NCBI GenBank assembly: GCA_013215105.1
Contig: JABSPL010000208.1
Span: forward strand, 1-64,000
Direction of reading: 5' to 3'
DNA: 64,000 nt
From: Flavobacteriaceae bacterium
GTDB taxonomy: Bacteria; Bacteroidota; Bacteroidia; Flavobacteriales; Flavobacteriaceae
The notes beneath the pieces were generated by a model. The model had not been told where the DNA came from. It saw only the letters and a list, made by a program, of their open reading frames with translations, and did not search any database. Positions 8,902 through 17,609 of this stretch are shown piece by piece (positions within the stretch are counted from its first letter, which is position 1; each line of letters opens with the position of its first letter). Both the position numbers and the translations under genes were made by a program.

Positions 8902-9855
8902 ATGAAAAAACGATTAATAATATTAATGTTGGCAATATCGGTATTGTCAAGTTGTGTCTCTAAAAAGACTTTCTTAGAGTTAGATGAGCAATACAAAAGA
9001 CTATTAGGCTTGAACGATGAAATGGAAGAAGAAAATAATCAAAAGACTTTGTTAATACAAAATCTTAGGGATTCTATATTGGACTTGGAAACTAGCCTAT
9101 CTGACTCTAGAGATGGATATGATAAAAAAACAGCCGACCTAGAAGATGAAAAAAGGAAATATGACGATTTGCAAAACACTTATGACTTATTATCTACAAA
9201 GAGTTCTTCGGCTTTAGCCAGAAACGCTAAAACAAATAGAGATTTGTTAAGTAAATTACAAGAAAAAGAAAAGGAATTAGCCGATGAAAGTTCTAGATTG
9301 GAAGATTTGAAGAAAGAATTGGATATCAAAGGACAAAGGATAAGTGACCTAAACGATTTGTTAGCCAAAAAAGAAGGAGCTATGAAGGCATTAAAACAAA
9401 GTATAGTTGATGCTCTTAAAGGTTTTGAAGGAAACGGACTTACGGTGACTACCAAAGATGGAAAGGTTCTGGTTTCTTTAGAAAATAAACTTCTTTTTAA
9501 CTCAGGAAGTTGGACAGTAGGTACTAAAGGAAAAGATTTGGTAAAGCAATTAGCAAAAGTATTAGTTAATAGTGAAAATATAAATGTTCAAATAGAAGGG
9601 CATACTGATGACGATCCTTATTCTGGTCATGCAGTAATAAAAGACAACTGGGATTTGTCAGTAAAAAGAGCTACAGCAATAGTTAGAATACTACAAGATA
9701 ATGATGTTGACCCTAAAATGATAACAGCAGCAGGTAAAGGGGAGTACAGCCCTCTTAACTCTAATTCTAATAAAACTGAAAAGTCTATAAATAGAAGAAT
9801 AGAGATAGTTTTGGCACCTAACCTTGACGCAATACTAAAACTTTTGAATGAATAA
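8902..9855 (+). CDS. OmpA-family lipoprotein with coiled coil
   Basis: A lipoprotein signal (MKKRLIILMLAISVLSSCVS, lipobox LSSC) sends it to the outer or inner membrane. Residues about 25-165 are rich in E, K, L and D with heptad-like spacing, a long coiled coil. The C-terminal 120 residues form an OmpA-type peptidoglycan-binding domain: VQIEGHTDDDPYSG, DNWDLSVKRATAIVRIL with the conserved D and R that hold diaminopimelate, and NRRIEIVL. It likely tethers the outer membrane to the cell wall. It overlaps the following transglycosylase gene by 8 bases, which links it to peptidoglycan turnover. Confidence 0.9.
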   Translation: MKKRLIILMLAISVLSSCVSKKTFLELDEQYKRLLGLNDEMEEENNQKTLLIQNLRDSILDLETSLSDSRDGYDKKTADLEDEKRKYDDLQNTYDLLSTKSSSALARNAKTNRDLLSKLQEKEKELADESSRLEDLKKELDIKGQRISDLNDLLAKKEGAMKALKQSIVDALKGFEGNGLTVTTKDGKVLVSLENKLLFNSGSWTVGTKGKDLVKQLAKVLVNSENINVQIEGHTDDDPYSGHAVIKDNWDLSVKRATAIVRILQDNDVDPKMITAAGKGEYSPLNSNSNKTEKSINRRIEIVLAPNLDAILKLLNE

Positions 9856-11161
9856 AATAAAAATAAATTTGATATTGTTTTTCTTGACTATAACTATAAG
9901 TTATGGTCAAGAAAACGACACTATAGCTAGTAAAATAAGTATAGAAGAAGCCGAAGCTATAGATATAGTAAACAAGAAGAAGTATAAAGCTTTGAAGTTT
10001 GCCGATAGTATTGATATAAAATGGAATAAGAAACTTTTGGATTCTCCTCAATATTATAAAACTTCTTTCCCTATAGCCGACATCAACAGTATGACTGACG
10101 AAATAGTTACTGAGTTGTCTACAGAACTTTTGAAGGAACGTTTGGAGGTTTTGAATAAACAAACACCTTTTAATATAGAATATAACCCTGTACTTGAGAG
10201 AGTGATAAAGCATTATTTAAAAACAAGGAAGAAATACCTACCAAGGATCATGAGTAAGTCTCTTTATTACTTTCCTATGTTCGAAGAAAAGCTAGACAAA
10301 CACAACCTTCCATTAGAAATAAAATATCTTTCGGTAGTTGAGTCGGCATTGAATGCTAAAGCAAGGTCGTGGGTAGGTGCTACGGGTATGTGGCAATTCA
10401 TGTATCGCACAGGTAAACAGTACGATCTTAATACCAATTCTTATTTAGATGAAAGGCATGACCCTAAGAAGTCAACAGAAGCTGCATGTAGATATCTTTC
10501 TGATTTATATAAAACTTTTGGAGATTGGGATTTGGCATTAGCAGCTTATAATTCGGGCCCAGGTAATGTGAGTAAGGCTATTAGACGTTCGGGTGGTTAT
10601 ACTAATTACTGGAATATAAGACCTTACCTACCTAGTGAAACGGCAGGATATTTACCAGCATTTTATGCAACTTTATATTTGTTCGAATATGCGCAGGAGC
10701 ACGGTTTAAGACCTAGCACTCCTAAGGTTCAGTATGTAGAAACGGATACTATACAGGTGAAAAGTTTAATAACTTTCAAGCAATTAAAAGAAACTATAAA
10801 TATAGATATAGAGACTTTAGAACTATTAAACCCTCAATATAAGTTAAATATAGTGCCTTATGTAGCCAAGAAACATTATGCTATAACTATGCCTACCGAA
10901 TTTATTAATAGGTTTGTATCTAACGAGAGTTATATTTACGAATATATAAAAGATCAAGAGTCTAAGCGAGAGAAACCTTTACCTAAGTATTTTGAGATGA
11001 ATCAACGTATTCGCTATAAGATAAGAAGTGGAGATTATTTGGGTAAAATAGCTAGTAGGTTTGGAGTTTCGGTACGAAGTATTAAAAAATGGAATAACTT
11101 AAAGAATAACAATCTTAAAATAGGAAAGAGGCTTACCATATACCCTAAGAGGTTGAGATAG
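9848..11161 (+). CDS. Membrane-bound lytic murein transglycosylase, MltD type (SLT + LysM)
   Basis: A 437-residue exported enzyme that cleaves the MurNAc-GlcNAc bond of peptidoglycan with formation of anhydro-MurNAc. The signal peptide is MNKIKINLILFFLTITISYG. The SLT domain (about residues 140-290) contains the catalytic glutamate in SVVESALNAKA, then GATGMWQFMYRTGKQYDL and LALAAYNSGPGNVSKAI. The C-terminal 50 residues are a LysM domain (KIRSGDYLGKIASRFGVSV ... KIGKRLTIYP) that binds glycan. The domain order and size match Bacteroidota MltD-like proteins. The gene starts inside the 3' end of the OmpA lipoprotein gene. Confidence 0.93.
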   Translation: MNKIKINLILFFLTITISYGQENDTIASKISIEEAEAIDIVNKKKYKALKFADSIDIKWNKKLLDSPQYYKTSFPIADINSMTDEIVTELSTELLKERLEVLNKQTPFNIEYNPVLERVIKHYLKTRKKYLPRIMSKSLYYFPMFEEKLDKHNLPLEIKYLSVVESALNAKARSWVGATGMWQFMYRTGKQYDLNTNSYLDERHDPKKSTEAACRYLSDLYKTFGDWDLALAAYNSGPGNVSKAIRRSGGYTNYWNIRPYLPSETAGYLPAFYATLYLFEYAQEHGLRPSTPKVQYVETDTIQVKSLITFKQLKETINIDIETLELLNPQYKLNIVPYVAKKHYAITMPTEFINRFVSNESYIYEYIKDQESKREKPLPKYFEMNQRIRYKIRSGDYLGKIASRFGVSVRSIKKWNNLKNNNLKIGKRLTIYPKRLR

Positions 11162-11201
11162 TAGTTTTCTAATAATCAATTAATTTAGGTTTTGACATAA
11201 T

Positions 11202-11237
11202 AAAAGCCCCATAATAACGATTATTATGGGGCTTTTA
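11202..11237. terminator. Strong bidirectional terminator
   Basis: A 16-base arm beginning AAAAGCCCCATAATAA is followed, after a short CGA loop, by its complement ending GGGGCTTTT. It lies between the convergent mltD-type and GIN-domain genes. Confidence 0.9.
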
Positions 11238-11253
11238 TTATGTGTTATTACGA

Positions 11254-11940
11254 TTATCTCACCTCTATTATAGTACCAGTAGACAATCCAGATTTGGTTG
11301 TTTTTTTAACCTCTTTAGGAGCTCCTTGATAGAATATAGATCCCGATTTAACTATAGCATCCAAAAAGTTTGATACTTTAACTTTTGCCATAGCATCTCC
11401 TGAGGCATACACTTTGGTATGTTCGGTTTCTAATAAATACCCTTGGAATATAGATTTTGATTTCACCTCTAGGTCTAGACATTTACTAGTTCCTTGAAGG
11501 TACATATCTGCTTTAGAAGATAACGCTACGGTTAAGTATGGAACATCTAGGTTTAATTCTATTTTAGAACTACCATTAGCTCTTATTTCTAAGTTATTTT
11601 GTTTTATAACACCTTCTACTAAAACTATTTTAGAGTTATTAGAAGCATCTAATTCATATATTTTACTAGAAAACTTAAGAGTAACTTTTAGTTTAGTACT
11701 AGTTTTTCTTCTGAATTTTTCGGTAAAAATAGTTAATGTATTATCAGTGTTTTGAATTCTTACTGAAGAAGCATTTTCACCTTCTACTATAAGAGTTTGC
11801 TTGCCTTCTGTAGGTATCAAGGTAAGTTCTATCCCGTTTTTGACTTCCAAAACTTGGAATTCATCTATAGTCATGACTACCTCTTGTTGAGAGAAAGCCA
11901 TAAAACTAGTTAGCAAAAATAATATAAATATATGTTTCAT
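11254..11940 (-). CDS. GIN-domain (DUF2807) exported protein
   Basis: A 228-residue protein with signal peptide MKHIFILFLLTSFMAFSQ. The body is a repeated short beta-strand pattern (VRIQNTDNTLTIFTEK, KIELNLDVPYLTVALSS, DMYLQGTSKCLDLEVKS) typical of the DUF2807 'head GIN' domain, predicted to form a right-handed beta-helix. Location is periplasm or cell surface. The family is widespread in Bacteroidota and has no firm molecular function. It is a single-gene unit with its own terminator at 11202-11237 and a TATATTTG element upstream (11980-11987, minus). Confidence 0.85.
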   Translation of the reverse strand: MKHIFILFLLTSFMAFSQQEVVMTIDEFQVLEVKNGIELTLIPTEGKQTLIVEGENASSVRIQNTDNTLTIFTEKFRRKTSTKLKVTLKFSSKIYELDASNNSKIVLVEGVIKQNNLEIRANGSSKIELNLDVPYLTVALSSKADMYLQGTSKCLDLEVKSKSIFQGYLLETEHTKVYASGDAMAKVKVSNFLDAIVKSGSIFYQGAPKEVKKTTKSGLSTGTIIEVR

Positions 11941-11979
11941 AATTTAAATAATCATCCGTTATTACTAGTAATTTATGCT

Positions 11980-11987
11980 CAAATATA
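11980..11987 (-). promoter_or_regulatory. Candidate -7 element for the GIN-domain gene
   Basis: TATATTTG on the minus strand, 39 bases upstream of the ATG at 11940; matches TAnnTTTG. No good TTG at the usual distance. Confidence 0.45.
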
Positions 11988-12019
11988 TAAATATAATTTA
12001 ATATATCAGTTTACTGGTC

Positions 12020-13261
12020 TTAAAATATTTTAGTTTTCAAAAACCATATACCTTCAAGACTAAGATTGATACTTATTTTATGATAAGTTTCTTTCATTAG
12101 ACTATTATCAGTAGTACCCTTGTTACCATACATATAAGACACATTAAGCATAGAGTTATTTTCGTTAGACAAAGGTAAGGCAAAACCAGCAGTTATACCA
12201 TATTCTTTTATATCTATTCCATTCAAACTTAAGTTACCATTATCATAAAACATACCAAAGCGATATTTTATACGATTCCAGTACGAATATTGTTGCTTAA
12301 CAGCTCTATATTCCATACCCAAAGAGTATATAGTTTGATCTTTGAAGTAATTATCAACACTCCCTCCTCCTTTACCTGACCATTTATTAAGTCTGTAGTC
12401 TGCTGCCAAAAGTATCTTATCGTTTATCTGAGAGCTAATACCTACAGCTATTCTGGTAGGTAGGTTGTAGTCAGCTATATCTTTTTTATCTGCCAAAGTG
12501 TAGTATTGATAAGCCCCTGTACTTTTCAACACATTTGAAACTTGTTTACCTTTCAGGAAGCTTTCAAAAGTAATACTAGCTCCTAAAGTAGTTCTAATAC
12601 CTATAAGTTTATCTGTTTTGTACTGAAAACTTGTTCCGTAATTAAAACCAGTATATCTATCGTCATTCGTTTTGAATATAGAAGTATTGTTTATATAGCT
12701 TCTATCTTCCTGTATAACCGACCCGAACAAAAATGCCGCATCAAGACCTATATTAAGGTTTTCACTTATCTTAAAACCATTGTTCCATGACGCTTTACTT
12801 ATACCTCCAGTACCTTCTACTCTTGTGGGATAAGTCGAAGTACTACCTTCTAACGGGCTTTCTAGGTCTATAGTATACCCTTTTTTGGTATAAGGAACTA
12901 AACTAAAACTAGAACCCCAGTATTTACCTGCCGAAAAAGCAAAGGTTATATGAGAGAAGTTAAAGTTTTTGATGTATTGACTAATTTCAGAAGTAGATAC
13001 ATTAGTAAGGTCAGTATTAGCTCCTATTTCGTAAAGAAAACTATTAGGAAGTATATTCGCTAAGTTAGAGCTATTAAAGTTGTTTATCTGATATCTGGAG
13101 TCTATACCAACTCCGGTGTTACCCATAGCAGAATAACCTCCATAACTATTAACATTTTCTACTCCCAATCCGTAATAAGAATATAAAGAAATGTCGTTAC
13201 CTTGTGAAAAAGATAAACCTGAAATAGCTAAAAATAAAAGTAATAATATATTGTTCTTCAT
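12020..13261 (-). CDS. Outer-membrane beta-barrel protein (FadL/OMPP1-like)
   Basis: The signal peptide MKNNILLLLFLAISGLSFSQ supports the start at 13261; an in-frame start at 13285 would put eight non-signal residues in front of it. The mature part has a glycine-rich N-terminus (GGYSAMGNTGVGID) followed by alternating amphipathic strands (GLDAAFLFGS, KLIGIRTTLGASITF, KILLAADYRLNKWSG) to a C-terminal strand ending KTKIF. This resembles flavobacterial outer-membrane transport proteins of the FadL/OMPP1 kind, though substrate is unknown. It is 10 bases below the DUF4270 lipoprotein gene and likely co-transcribed with it. Confidence 0.7.
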   Translation of the reverse strand: MKNNILLLLFLAISGLSFSQGNDISLYSYYGLGVENVNSYGGYSAMGNTGVGIDSRYQINNFNSSNLANILPNSFLYEIGANTDLTNVSTSEISQYIKNFNFSHITFAFSAGKYWGSSFSLVPYTKKGYTIDLESPLEGSTSTYPTRVEGTGGISKASWNNGFKISENLNIGLDAAFLFGSVIQEDRSYINNTSIFKTNDDRYTGFNYGTSFQYKTDKLIGIRTTLGASITFESFLKGKQVSNVLKSTGAYQYYTLADKKDIADYNLPTRIAVGISSQINDKILLAADYRLNKWSGKGGGSVDNYFKDQTIYSLGMEYRAVKQQYSYWNRIKYRFGMFYDNGNLSLNGIDIKEYGITAGFALPLSNENNSMLNVSYMYGNKGTTDNSLMKETYHKISINLSLEGIWFLKTKIF

Positions 13262-13271
13262 AGTGTAATGT

Positions 13272-14582
13272 CTAGTATATCGCATATAATATCTCTAAAT
13301 AAGATTTGTTTTTACTTTTAGAATCGTCATTAAAAATAATTCTACTAGTGTTGTCTTTTGTTGCTGGAGCTTTTAATATCAGCGAATTATTATCAAACTC
13401 TTTTGTAGTTAATAATTCATTTATATAAGTCGTTATATCTACCGAGTAAAAAGGAGGCTCTATAGATTTTTCATCACCTCGTTTCATTCCATATACCGCA
13501 GCTCCCGACACTGAAGTTAATTGCTTTATATATTTGTTTTTGTTGTCTATTATATAAATAGGTAAAGAATCTTTAAGTCTAAAGTCATTACTATTATAAG
13601 AATCTACTTCAGGATACATAATTAATTTGGCCTCTAGCAGAGTAGCATCAGCACCAAATTTTCTCAAATCATCTAAGTGTGGTATAGTTACTTTGGTCGA
13701 TAAGTCCGATCCTCCTTGAACATAAGTCACATTATCGGTCTCAGAACTAGCAAGAGTTATTTGACTTATATAAGTTCCTTTCTCCATTTGTAAACTCTCT
13801 AGAGTAGTACCTGTCCTATCACTGTGTATTTTATTGTAGTTCTTATAACCTGAAGTGAAAACTTTTCTAGTAAACTCTGTATCTGGTTCCGGCCTATCTA
13901 AACTATAAAACATGCTCATCTCTATAGTCTTGTTATATCCTATAATACCTGCATCTCCATCGGTAGGTACAAACACTAAACCATTAAAAAACTCTTTAAA
14001 TTCTAGTTGAGTGGTTATTTCCTTGTTTTTTATTTTATCGAAAAACTCTTGACCTAAGGCTGTAGGTAATTCTATCATAACAGAATCTTTGGTCTTAGCT
14101 GTAGCTGAAAAGGTTTTAGAACCTATAATATCTGTGTCATATTCTAAGTCGGTTATATTTTGTAAAGAGCCATTGTCATAGCCTTCTATTTTTTCTAAAA
14201 CACGGTGCACATTGATCGTCTTGGTCGTTAAGGTATCACCTCCGTGGTAATAACCGTCGTAACGCAATACAACCGAAAGAGATTCGAATTTGGAATCTTG
14301 TACTATAGAAAAGTCTGTAGTCTCAAATTCGGCATAGTGTTTCGAGCTTACAACACCTAAGTCATCGTCTTGGTAGTGACCTATAAGAACCTTTGCAGCA
14401 TCTTGTAAAGCAATGGAATCGCTACCTACTGTATAGGTGTTTATAGTCAATGTGTCTATTTTGACTATTCTTAAGTTGGTATCTATTAAGTCGCCTCCTA
14501 TTTTATAAGACGTAGTACTTTCGCTACAAGCGAAAAATAATGAAACAATAATTATTGCTATGGATATATATCGTGAACGCAT
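13272..14582 (-). CDS. DUF4270 lipoprotein
   Basis: A 436-residue lipoprotein: MRSRYISIAIIIVSLFFACS has a lipobox ending in C19. The N-terminal part (YKIGGDLIDTNLRIVKIDTLTI, then YTVGSDSIALQDAAKVLIGHYQDDDLG) is the characteristic DUF4270 opening, found almost only in Bacteroidota. Much of the rest is predicted beta structure. Function is unknown; surface or periplasmic exposure is expected. It is the first gene of a two-gene unit with the outer-membrane protein below it and has a good promoter at 14628-14660. Confidence 0.85.
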   Translation of the reverse strand: MRSRYISIAIIIVSLFFACSESTTSYKIGGDLIDTNLRIVKIDTLTINTYTVGSDSIALQDAAKVLIGHYQDDDLGVVSSKHYAEFETTDFSIVQDSKFESLSVVLRYDGYYHGGDTLTTKTINVHRVLEKIEGYDNGSLQNITDLEYDTDIIGSKTFSATAKTKDSVMIELPTALGQEFFDKIKNKEITTQLEFKEFFNGLVFVPTDGDAGIIGYNKTIEMSMFYSLDRPEPDTEFTRKVFTSGYKNYNKIHSDRTGTTLESLQMEKGTYISQITLASSETDNVTYVQGGSDLSTKVTIPHLDDLRKFGADATLLEAKLIMYPEVDSYNSNDFRLKDSLPIYIIDNKNKYIKQLTSVSGAAVYGMKRGDEKSIEPPFYSVDITTYINELLTTKEFDNNSLILKAPATKDNTSRIIFNDDSKSKNKSYLEILYAIY

Positions 14583-14627
14583 ATTCGGTTTTTAGTGTAA
14601 AATATTTGCTGATTTTATCAATCGTTG

Positions 14628-14660
14628 CAAATATATATAAAAAGATTTTCAAAATACAAA
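14628..14660 (-). promoter_or_regulatory. Promoter of the DUF4270 operon
   Basis: Minus strand: TTTG at 14660-14657, 21 bases, then TATATTTG at 14635-14628. Both spacing and sequence match the Bacteroidota -33/-7 consensus. The ATG lies 45 bases downstream. Confidence 0.65.
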
Positions 14661-14826
14661 CAAATAAGACATACATATTTGTGTTATATTTAACTATTAA
14701 GTTACTCAGCAAATTAACCTTTACTAATCAAGCGATTAGTATGTTCCAATATGTTAAAGACTCCATTGATAGGGAGGCAAATATATATTTATTTTGAAGA
14801 AAATTATGTTGGAATCAAAAAGATTG

Positions 14827-14834
14827 TATATTTG
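14827..14834 (+). promoter_or_regulatory. Candidate -7 element for the first kelch-type gene
   Basis: TATATTTG, 37 bases before the ATG at 14872. A TTG lies 15 bases upstream, shorter than usual. The element falls inside the in-frame upstream extension that would start at TTG 14794, which argues for the ATG at 14872. Confidence 0.5.
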
Positions 14835-14871
14835 TTTTTTTAAACCGAATTTCACACAAAAAAGAATTAGA

Positions 14872-15861
14872 ATGATATTTAAGAAAACATACTTAAAGTT
14901 TTTAGCAGTTATTTTATTAGTAATGACCGCATGTAGTAGTAGCGATAACACAGAAGTAGGTAACTGGACCGATGGTAACGAGTTTAGTGGTATTGCAAGG
15001 ACAGGTGCTGTTAGTTTTATAATTGGCGATATAGCTTATATAGGTACCGGAGTAGAGAAGAATGACTATTTAAATGACTTTTGGTCTTATGACAATACAA
15101 ATAATACTTGGAAAGAAGTAACTCCTTTTCCTGGTCAAGCTAGATCTAATGCTGTTGCTTTTGCTGTTGATGGTAAAGGTTATGTAGGTACTGGTATAAA
15201 CTTAGATAATATTTCAGGAGAAAGACGTTTGAAAGATTTTTACGTATTTGATCCAGAAGCTTCTGAGGGAGGTACTTGGACTAGGGTAGCTGATTTTCCT
15301 ACAGCTCGTTATAGTGCTATAGCCTTTGCTGTTGCAGGTGCTGGTTATGTAGGGACAGGTGATAGTGACCAAAACGAACAAAAAGATTTCCACAAATACG
15401 ATGTAGCTAGTGATAGCTGGGAAATAGTAAATGGTTTTGAAGGTTCTAAAAGACTTGGAGCTATGACTTTTGTTCTTGATGATAAAGCATATGTATTAGG
15501 AGGAAACAAAAACAATTTATTACAAAACGATGTTCATTCTTTCGATGGTACTACATGGGCTACTCTTAACGACTTAGACTCTGATTACGATAGCGACGAT
15601 GTAATACGTTATAATGGTACTGCTTTTACTCTTAACGGAAAAGCTTATGTAACTTTAGGTACTAAAACTAGTACTTGGGGATACACTCCATCTACAGATT
15701 CTTGGAACGAAGAAAGAATGTTTGAAGGTTCTTCAAGAGAACAAGCTAATTCTTTTAGCTTTTCTAACAAAGCATTTATATTATTAGGAAACTCAGGAAC
15801 TTATCACTTTGACGATATGTGGGAGTATAAGCCTGAAGAAAACTACGATGATAAAAATTAA
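14872..15861 (+). CDS. Kelch-type beta-propeller lipoprotein, copy 1
   Basis: A lipoprotein (MIFKKTYLKFLAVILLVMTACS, lipobox MTAC). The mature protein is a series of about 50-residue kelch-like blades: GDIAYIGTGVEKND, FWSYDNTNNTWKEV, KGYVGTGINLD, YVFDPE, GYVGTGDSD, KYDVASDSWEIV, KAYVLGGNKNN, KAFILLGN, each with the glycine pair, aromatic, and W spacing of kelch motifs. The fold is a beta-propeller, probably surface or periplasmic and binding in nature. A nearly identical second copy lies directly downstream. The start at 14872 is chosen because it begins the signal peptide and lies below a TATATTTG element. Confidence 0.85.
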   Translation: MIFKKTYLKFLAVILLVMTACSSSDNTEVGNWTDGNEFSGIARTGAVSFIIGDIAYIGTGVEKNDYLNDFWSYDNTNNTWKEVTPFPGQARSNAVAFAVDGKGYVGTGINLDNISGERRLKDFYVFDPEASEGGTWTRVADFPTARYSAIAFAVAGAGYVGTGDSDQNEQKDFHKYDVASDSWEIVNGFEGSKRLGAMTFVLDDKAYVLGGNKNNLLQNDVHSFDGTTWATLNDLDSDYDSDDVIRYNGTAFTLNGKAYVTLGTKTSTWGYTPSTDSWNEERMFEGSSREQANSFSFSNKAFILLGNSGTYHFDDMWEYKPEENYDDKN

Positions 15862-15883
15862 TTTTTAGTTTTACAAAAACAAT

Positions 15884-15920
15884 AAAAAAAAGGGACTGTT
15901 TCAATAACAGTCCCTTTTTT
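15884..15920 (+). terminator. Terminator after kelch copy 1
   Basis: GGGACTGTT pairs with AACAGTCCC across a TCAAT loop, with A run before and T6 after. It separates the two kelch genes. Confidence 0.85.
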
Positions 15921-15956
15921 GTGCAAATAATTAACCCACAATATCTTATTAATAAA

Positions 15957-16973
15957 ATGAGTAAAAATATATTTTTAACAATACTTCTAATAAATTCATT
16001 AGTTTCCACCAGCTGTTCCGATGATCAAAAAGAGCAAAACATTATACCAATATTTTCTGAACATGAACATATAGGCAACTGGATAGAGGGAAATGAATTT
16101 AATGGCGTTGCTAGGACAGGTGCTGTTAGTTTTATAATTGGCGATATAGCTTATATAGGTACCGGAGTAGAGAAGAATGACTGTTTAAATGACTTTTGGT
16201 CTTATGACAATACAACTAATACTTGGAAAGAAGTAACTCCTTTCTTAGGTCAAGCTAGATCTAATGCTGTTGCTTTTGCTGTTGACGGTAAAGGTTATGT
16301 AGGTACTGGTATAAACTTAGATAATGCATCAGGAGAAAGACTTTTAAAAGATTTTTACGTATTTGATCCTACTATCACTACAGTTACAGAAGGTGTTAGT
16401 ACAGTAGGTTCTTGGACTAAAATATCAGATTTTCCTACAGCTCGTTATAGTGCTATAGCCTTTGCTGTTGCAGGTACTGGTTATGTAGGGACAGGTGATA
16501 GTGAAGACAACGAACAAAAAGATTTCTGGAAATACGATGTAGCTAGTGATAGCTGGGAAATAGTAAATGGTTTTGAAGGTTCTAAAAGACTTGGAGCTAT
16601 GACTTTTGTTATTGATGACAAAGCATATGTATTAGGAGGAAACAAAAACAATTTATTACAAAACGATGTTCATTCTTTCGATGGTACTACATGGGCTACT
16701 CTTAACGACTTAGACTCTGATTACGATAGCGACGCTGTAATGCGTTATAATGGTACTGCTTTTACTCTTAATGGGAAAGCTTATGTAACTTTAGGTACTG
16801 AAACTAGTACTTGGGGATACACTCCATCTACAGATTCTTGGAACGAAGAAAGAATGTTTGAAGGATCTTCAAGAGAACAAGCTAATTCTTTTAGCTTTTC
16901 TAACAAAGCATTTATATTATTAGGAAACTCCGGAGCTTATTTCTTCGACGATATGTGGGAGTATAAGCCTTAA
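15957..16973 (+). CDS. Kelch-type beta-propeller lipoprotein, copy 2
   Basis: A paralogue of the gene at 14872 with a different lipoprotein signal (MSKNIFLTILLINSLVSTSC) and linker, and then nearly the same kelch blades. It has a short insertion after YVFDPT (TITTVTEGVSTVG). The reading frame ends at TAA where copy 1 has GAA, so it lacks the eight C-terminal residues EENYDDKN that copy 1 keeps; the bases after the stop still match copy 1's codons. The ATG at 15957 begins the signal peptide; an in-frame start further up at 15921 would bury it and lies in the previous terminator. Likely role as copy 1: surface or periplasmic binding. Confidence 0.85.
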   Translation: MSKNIFLTILLINSLVSTSCSDDQKEQNIIPIFSEHEHIGNWIEGNEFNGVARTGAVSFIIGDIAYIGTGVEKNDCLNDFWSYDNTTNTWKEVTPFLGQARSNAVAFAVDGKGYVGTGINLDNASGERLLKDFYVFDPTITTVTEGVSTVGSWTKISDFPTARYSAIAFAVAGTGYVGTGDSEDNEQKDFWKYDVASDSWEIVNGFEGSKRLGAMTFVIDDKAYVLGGNKNNLLQNDVHSFDGTTWATLNDLDSDYDSDAVMRYNGTAFTLNGKAYVTLGTETSTWGYTPSTDSWNEERMFEGSSREQANSFSFSNKAFILLGNSGAYFFDDMWEYKP

Positions 16974-17022
16974 GAAAACTACGATGATAAAAACTAATTT
17001 TTAGTTTTACAAAAAAAATAAA

Positions 17023-17060
17023 AAAAAGAGACTGTTTACAATGACAGTCCCTTTTTTTGT
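17023..17060. terminator. Terminator after kelch copy 2, shared with DUF805
   Basis: GACTGT and ACAGTC pair with an A run before and T7 after. It is the duplicated form of the hairpin at 15884-15920 with one mismatch (A opposite C). It also lies at the 3' end of the minus-strand DUF805 gene. Confidence 0.75.
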
Positions 17061-17461
17061 TATTCTAAGGTAACCTCTTTAGGGTTGGTACCATATGTAT
17101 TCTTACCTTGTTCACTATCGGTTAGCAGTAATATAAGCAACCATATAGCCCCTACAACAGGTATCAAAATTATAAACACCATCCATCCGCTTTTACCTAT
17201 ATCGTGAAGCCTACGTACTGTCACCGATAAGCCAGGTATAACAGTCAATAGGTAGTATCCCAGATACAAGCCTAAAGCTCCTAGTATTATACCACCTTCT
17301 GTAGCGTCTTGGTTTACTGATACATCTGCCAATATAAGCCCAGAAATTATTAATGCAAAAGAAATTATAGAGTTAAACAATATAAACATCCAGTATTCCT
17401 TACGTCTAGCTCTACCTTTGAAGTTTGTATAATTTTTTAATACTTTTAAATACCATTTCAT
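17060..17461 (-). CDS. DUF805 inner-membrane protein
   Basis: A 133-residue protein with the DUF805 signature: N-terminal YTNFKGRARRKEYWMFILFN, then four hydrophobic helices (about 25-45, 55-78, 88-108 region) and the conserved VTVRRLHDIGKSGWMVFI. It ends with the polar tail GTNPKE. The family is common in bacteria and its function is unknown. It is a single gene, oriented against the kelch pair. Confidence 0.9.
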   Translation of the reverse strand: MKWYLKVLKNYTNFKGRARRKEYWMFILFNSIISFALIISGLILADVSVNQDATEGGIILGALGLYLGYYLLTVIPGLSVTVRRLHDIGKSGWMVFIILIPVVGAIWLLILLLTDSEQGKNTYGTNPKEVTLE

Positions 17462-17551
17462 AATTACCTTGTTTAGTTATTAATATAATCGAAGATAATG
17501 GTTTTTAATTTAAAAAAAGATATAGTTGGTTGGTTATTAATCCATTAAACG

Positions 17552-17588
17552 CAAAAAGCCTCAACAAATAAATGCTGAGGCTTTTTTT
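17552..17588 (-). terminator. Terminator of the ABC-F gene
   Basis: AAAAAGCCTCA and TGAGGCTTTTT form an 11-base stem with A and T tracts on either side. It lies just past the 3' end of the minus-strand ABC-F gene. Confidence 0.85.
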
Positions 17589-17609
17589 ATATATTCAAAC
17601 AAAAACTAA

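Larger units (their letters stand above)
14998..17060 (+). repeat. Tandem duplication of kelch gene plus terminator
   Basis: Copy 1 runs from 14998 to about 15920 and copy 2 from 16113 to about 17060. The sequences are almost identical from AGGACAGGTGCTG through the coding end, the 3' untranslated stretch and the terminator hairpin. Upstream of that point (signal peptides and linkers) they are unrelated. Confidence 0.85.

Noticed and set aside
14794-14872. Start of kelch copy 1 at TTG 14794
   Set aside because: The added residues hide the lipoprotein signal and cover the TATATTTG element.
14998-17060. Kelch duplication as an assembly artefact
   Set aside because: The signal peptides differ completely and substitutions and an insertion separate the copies, so it is real sequence.
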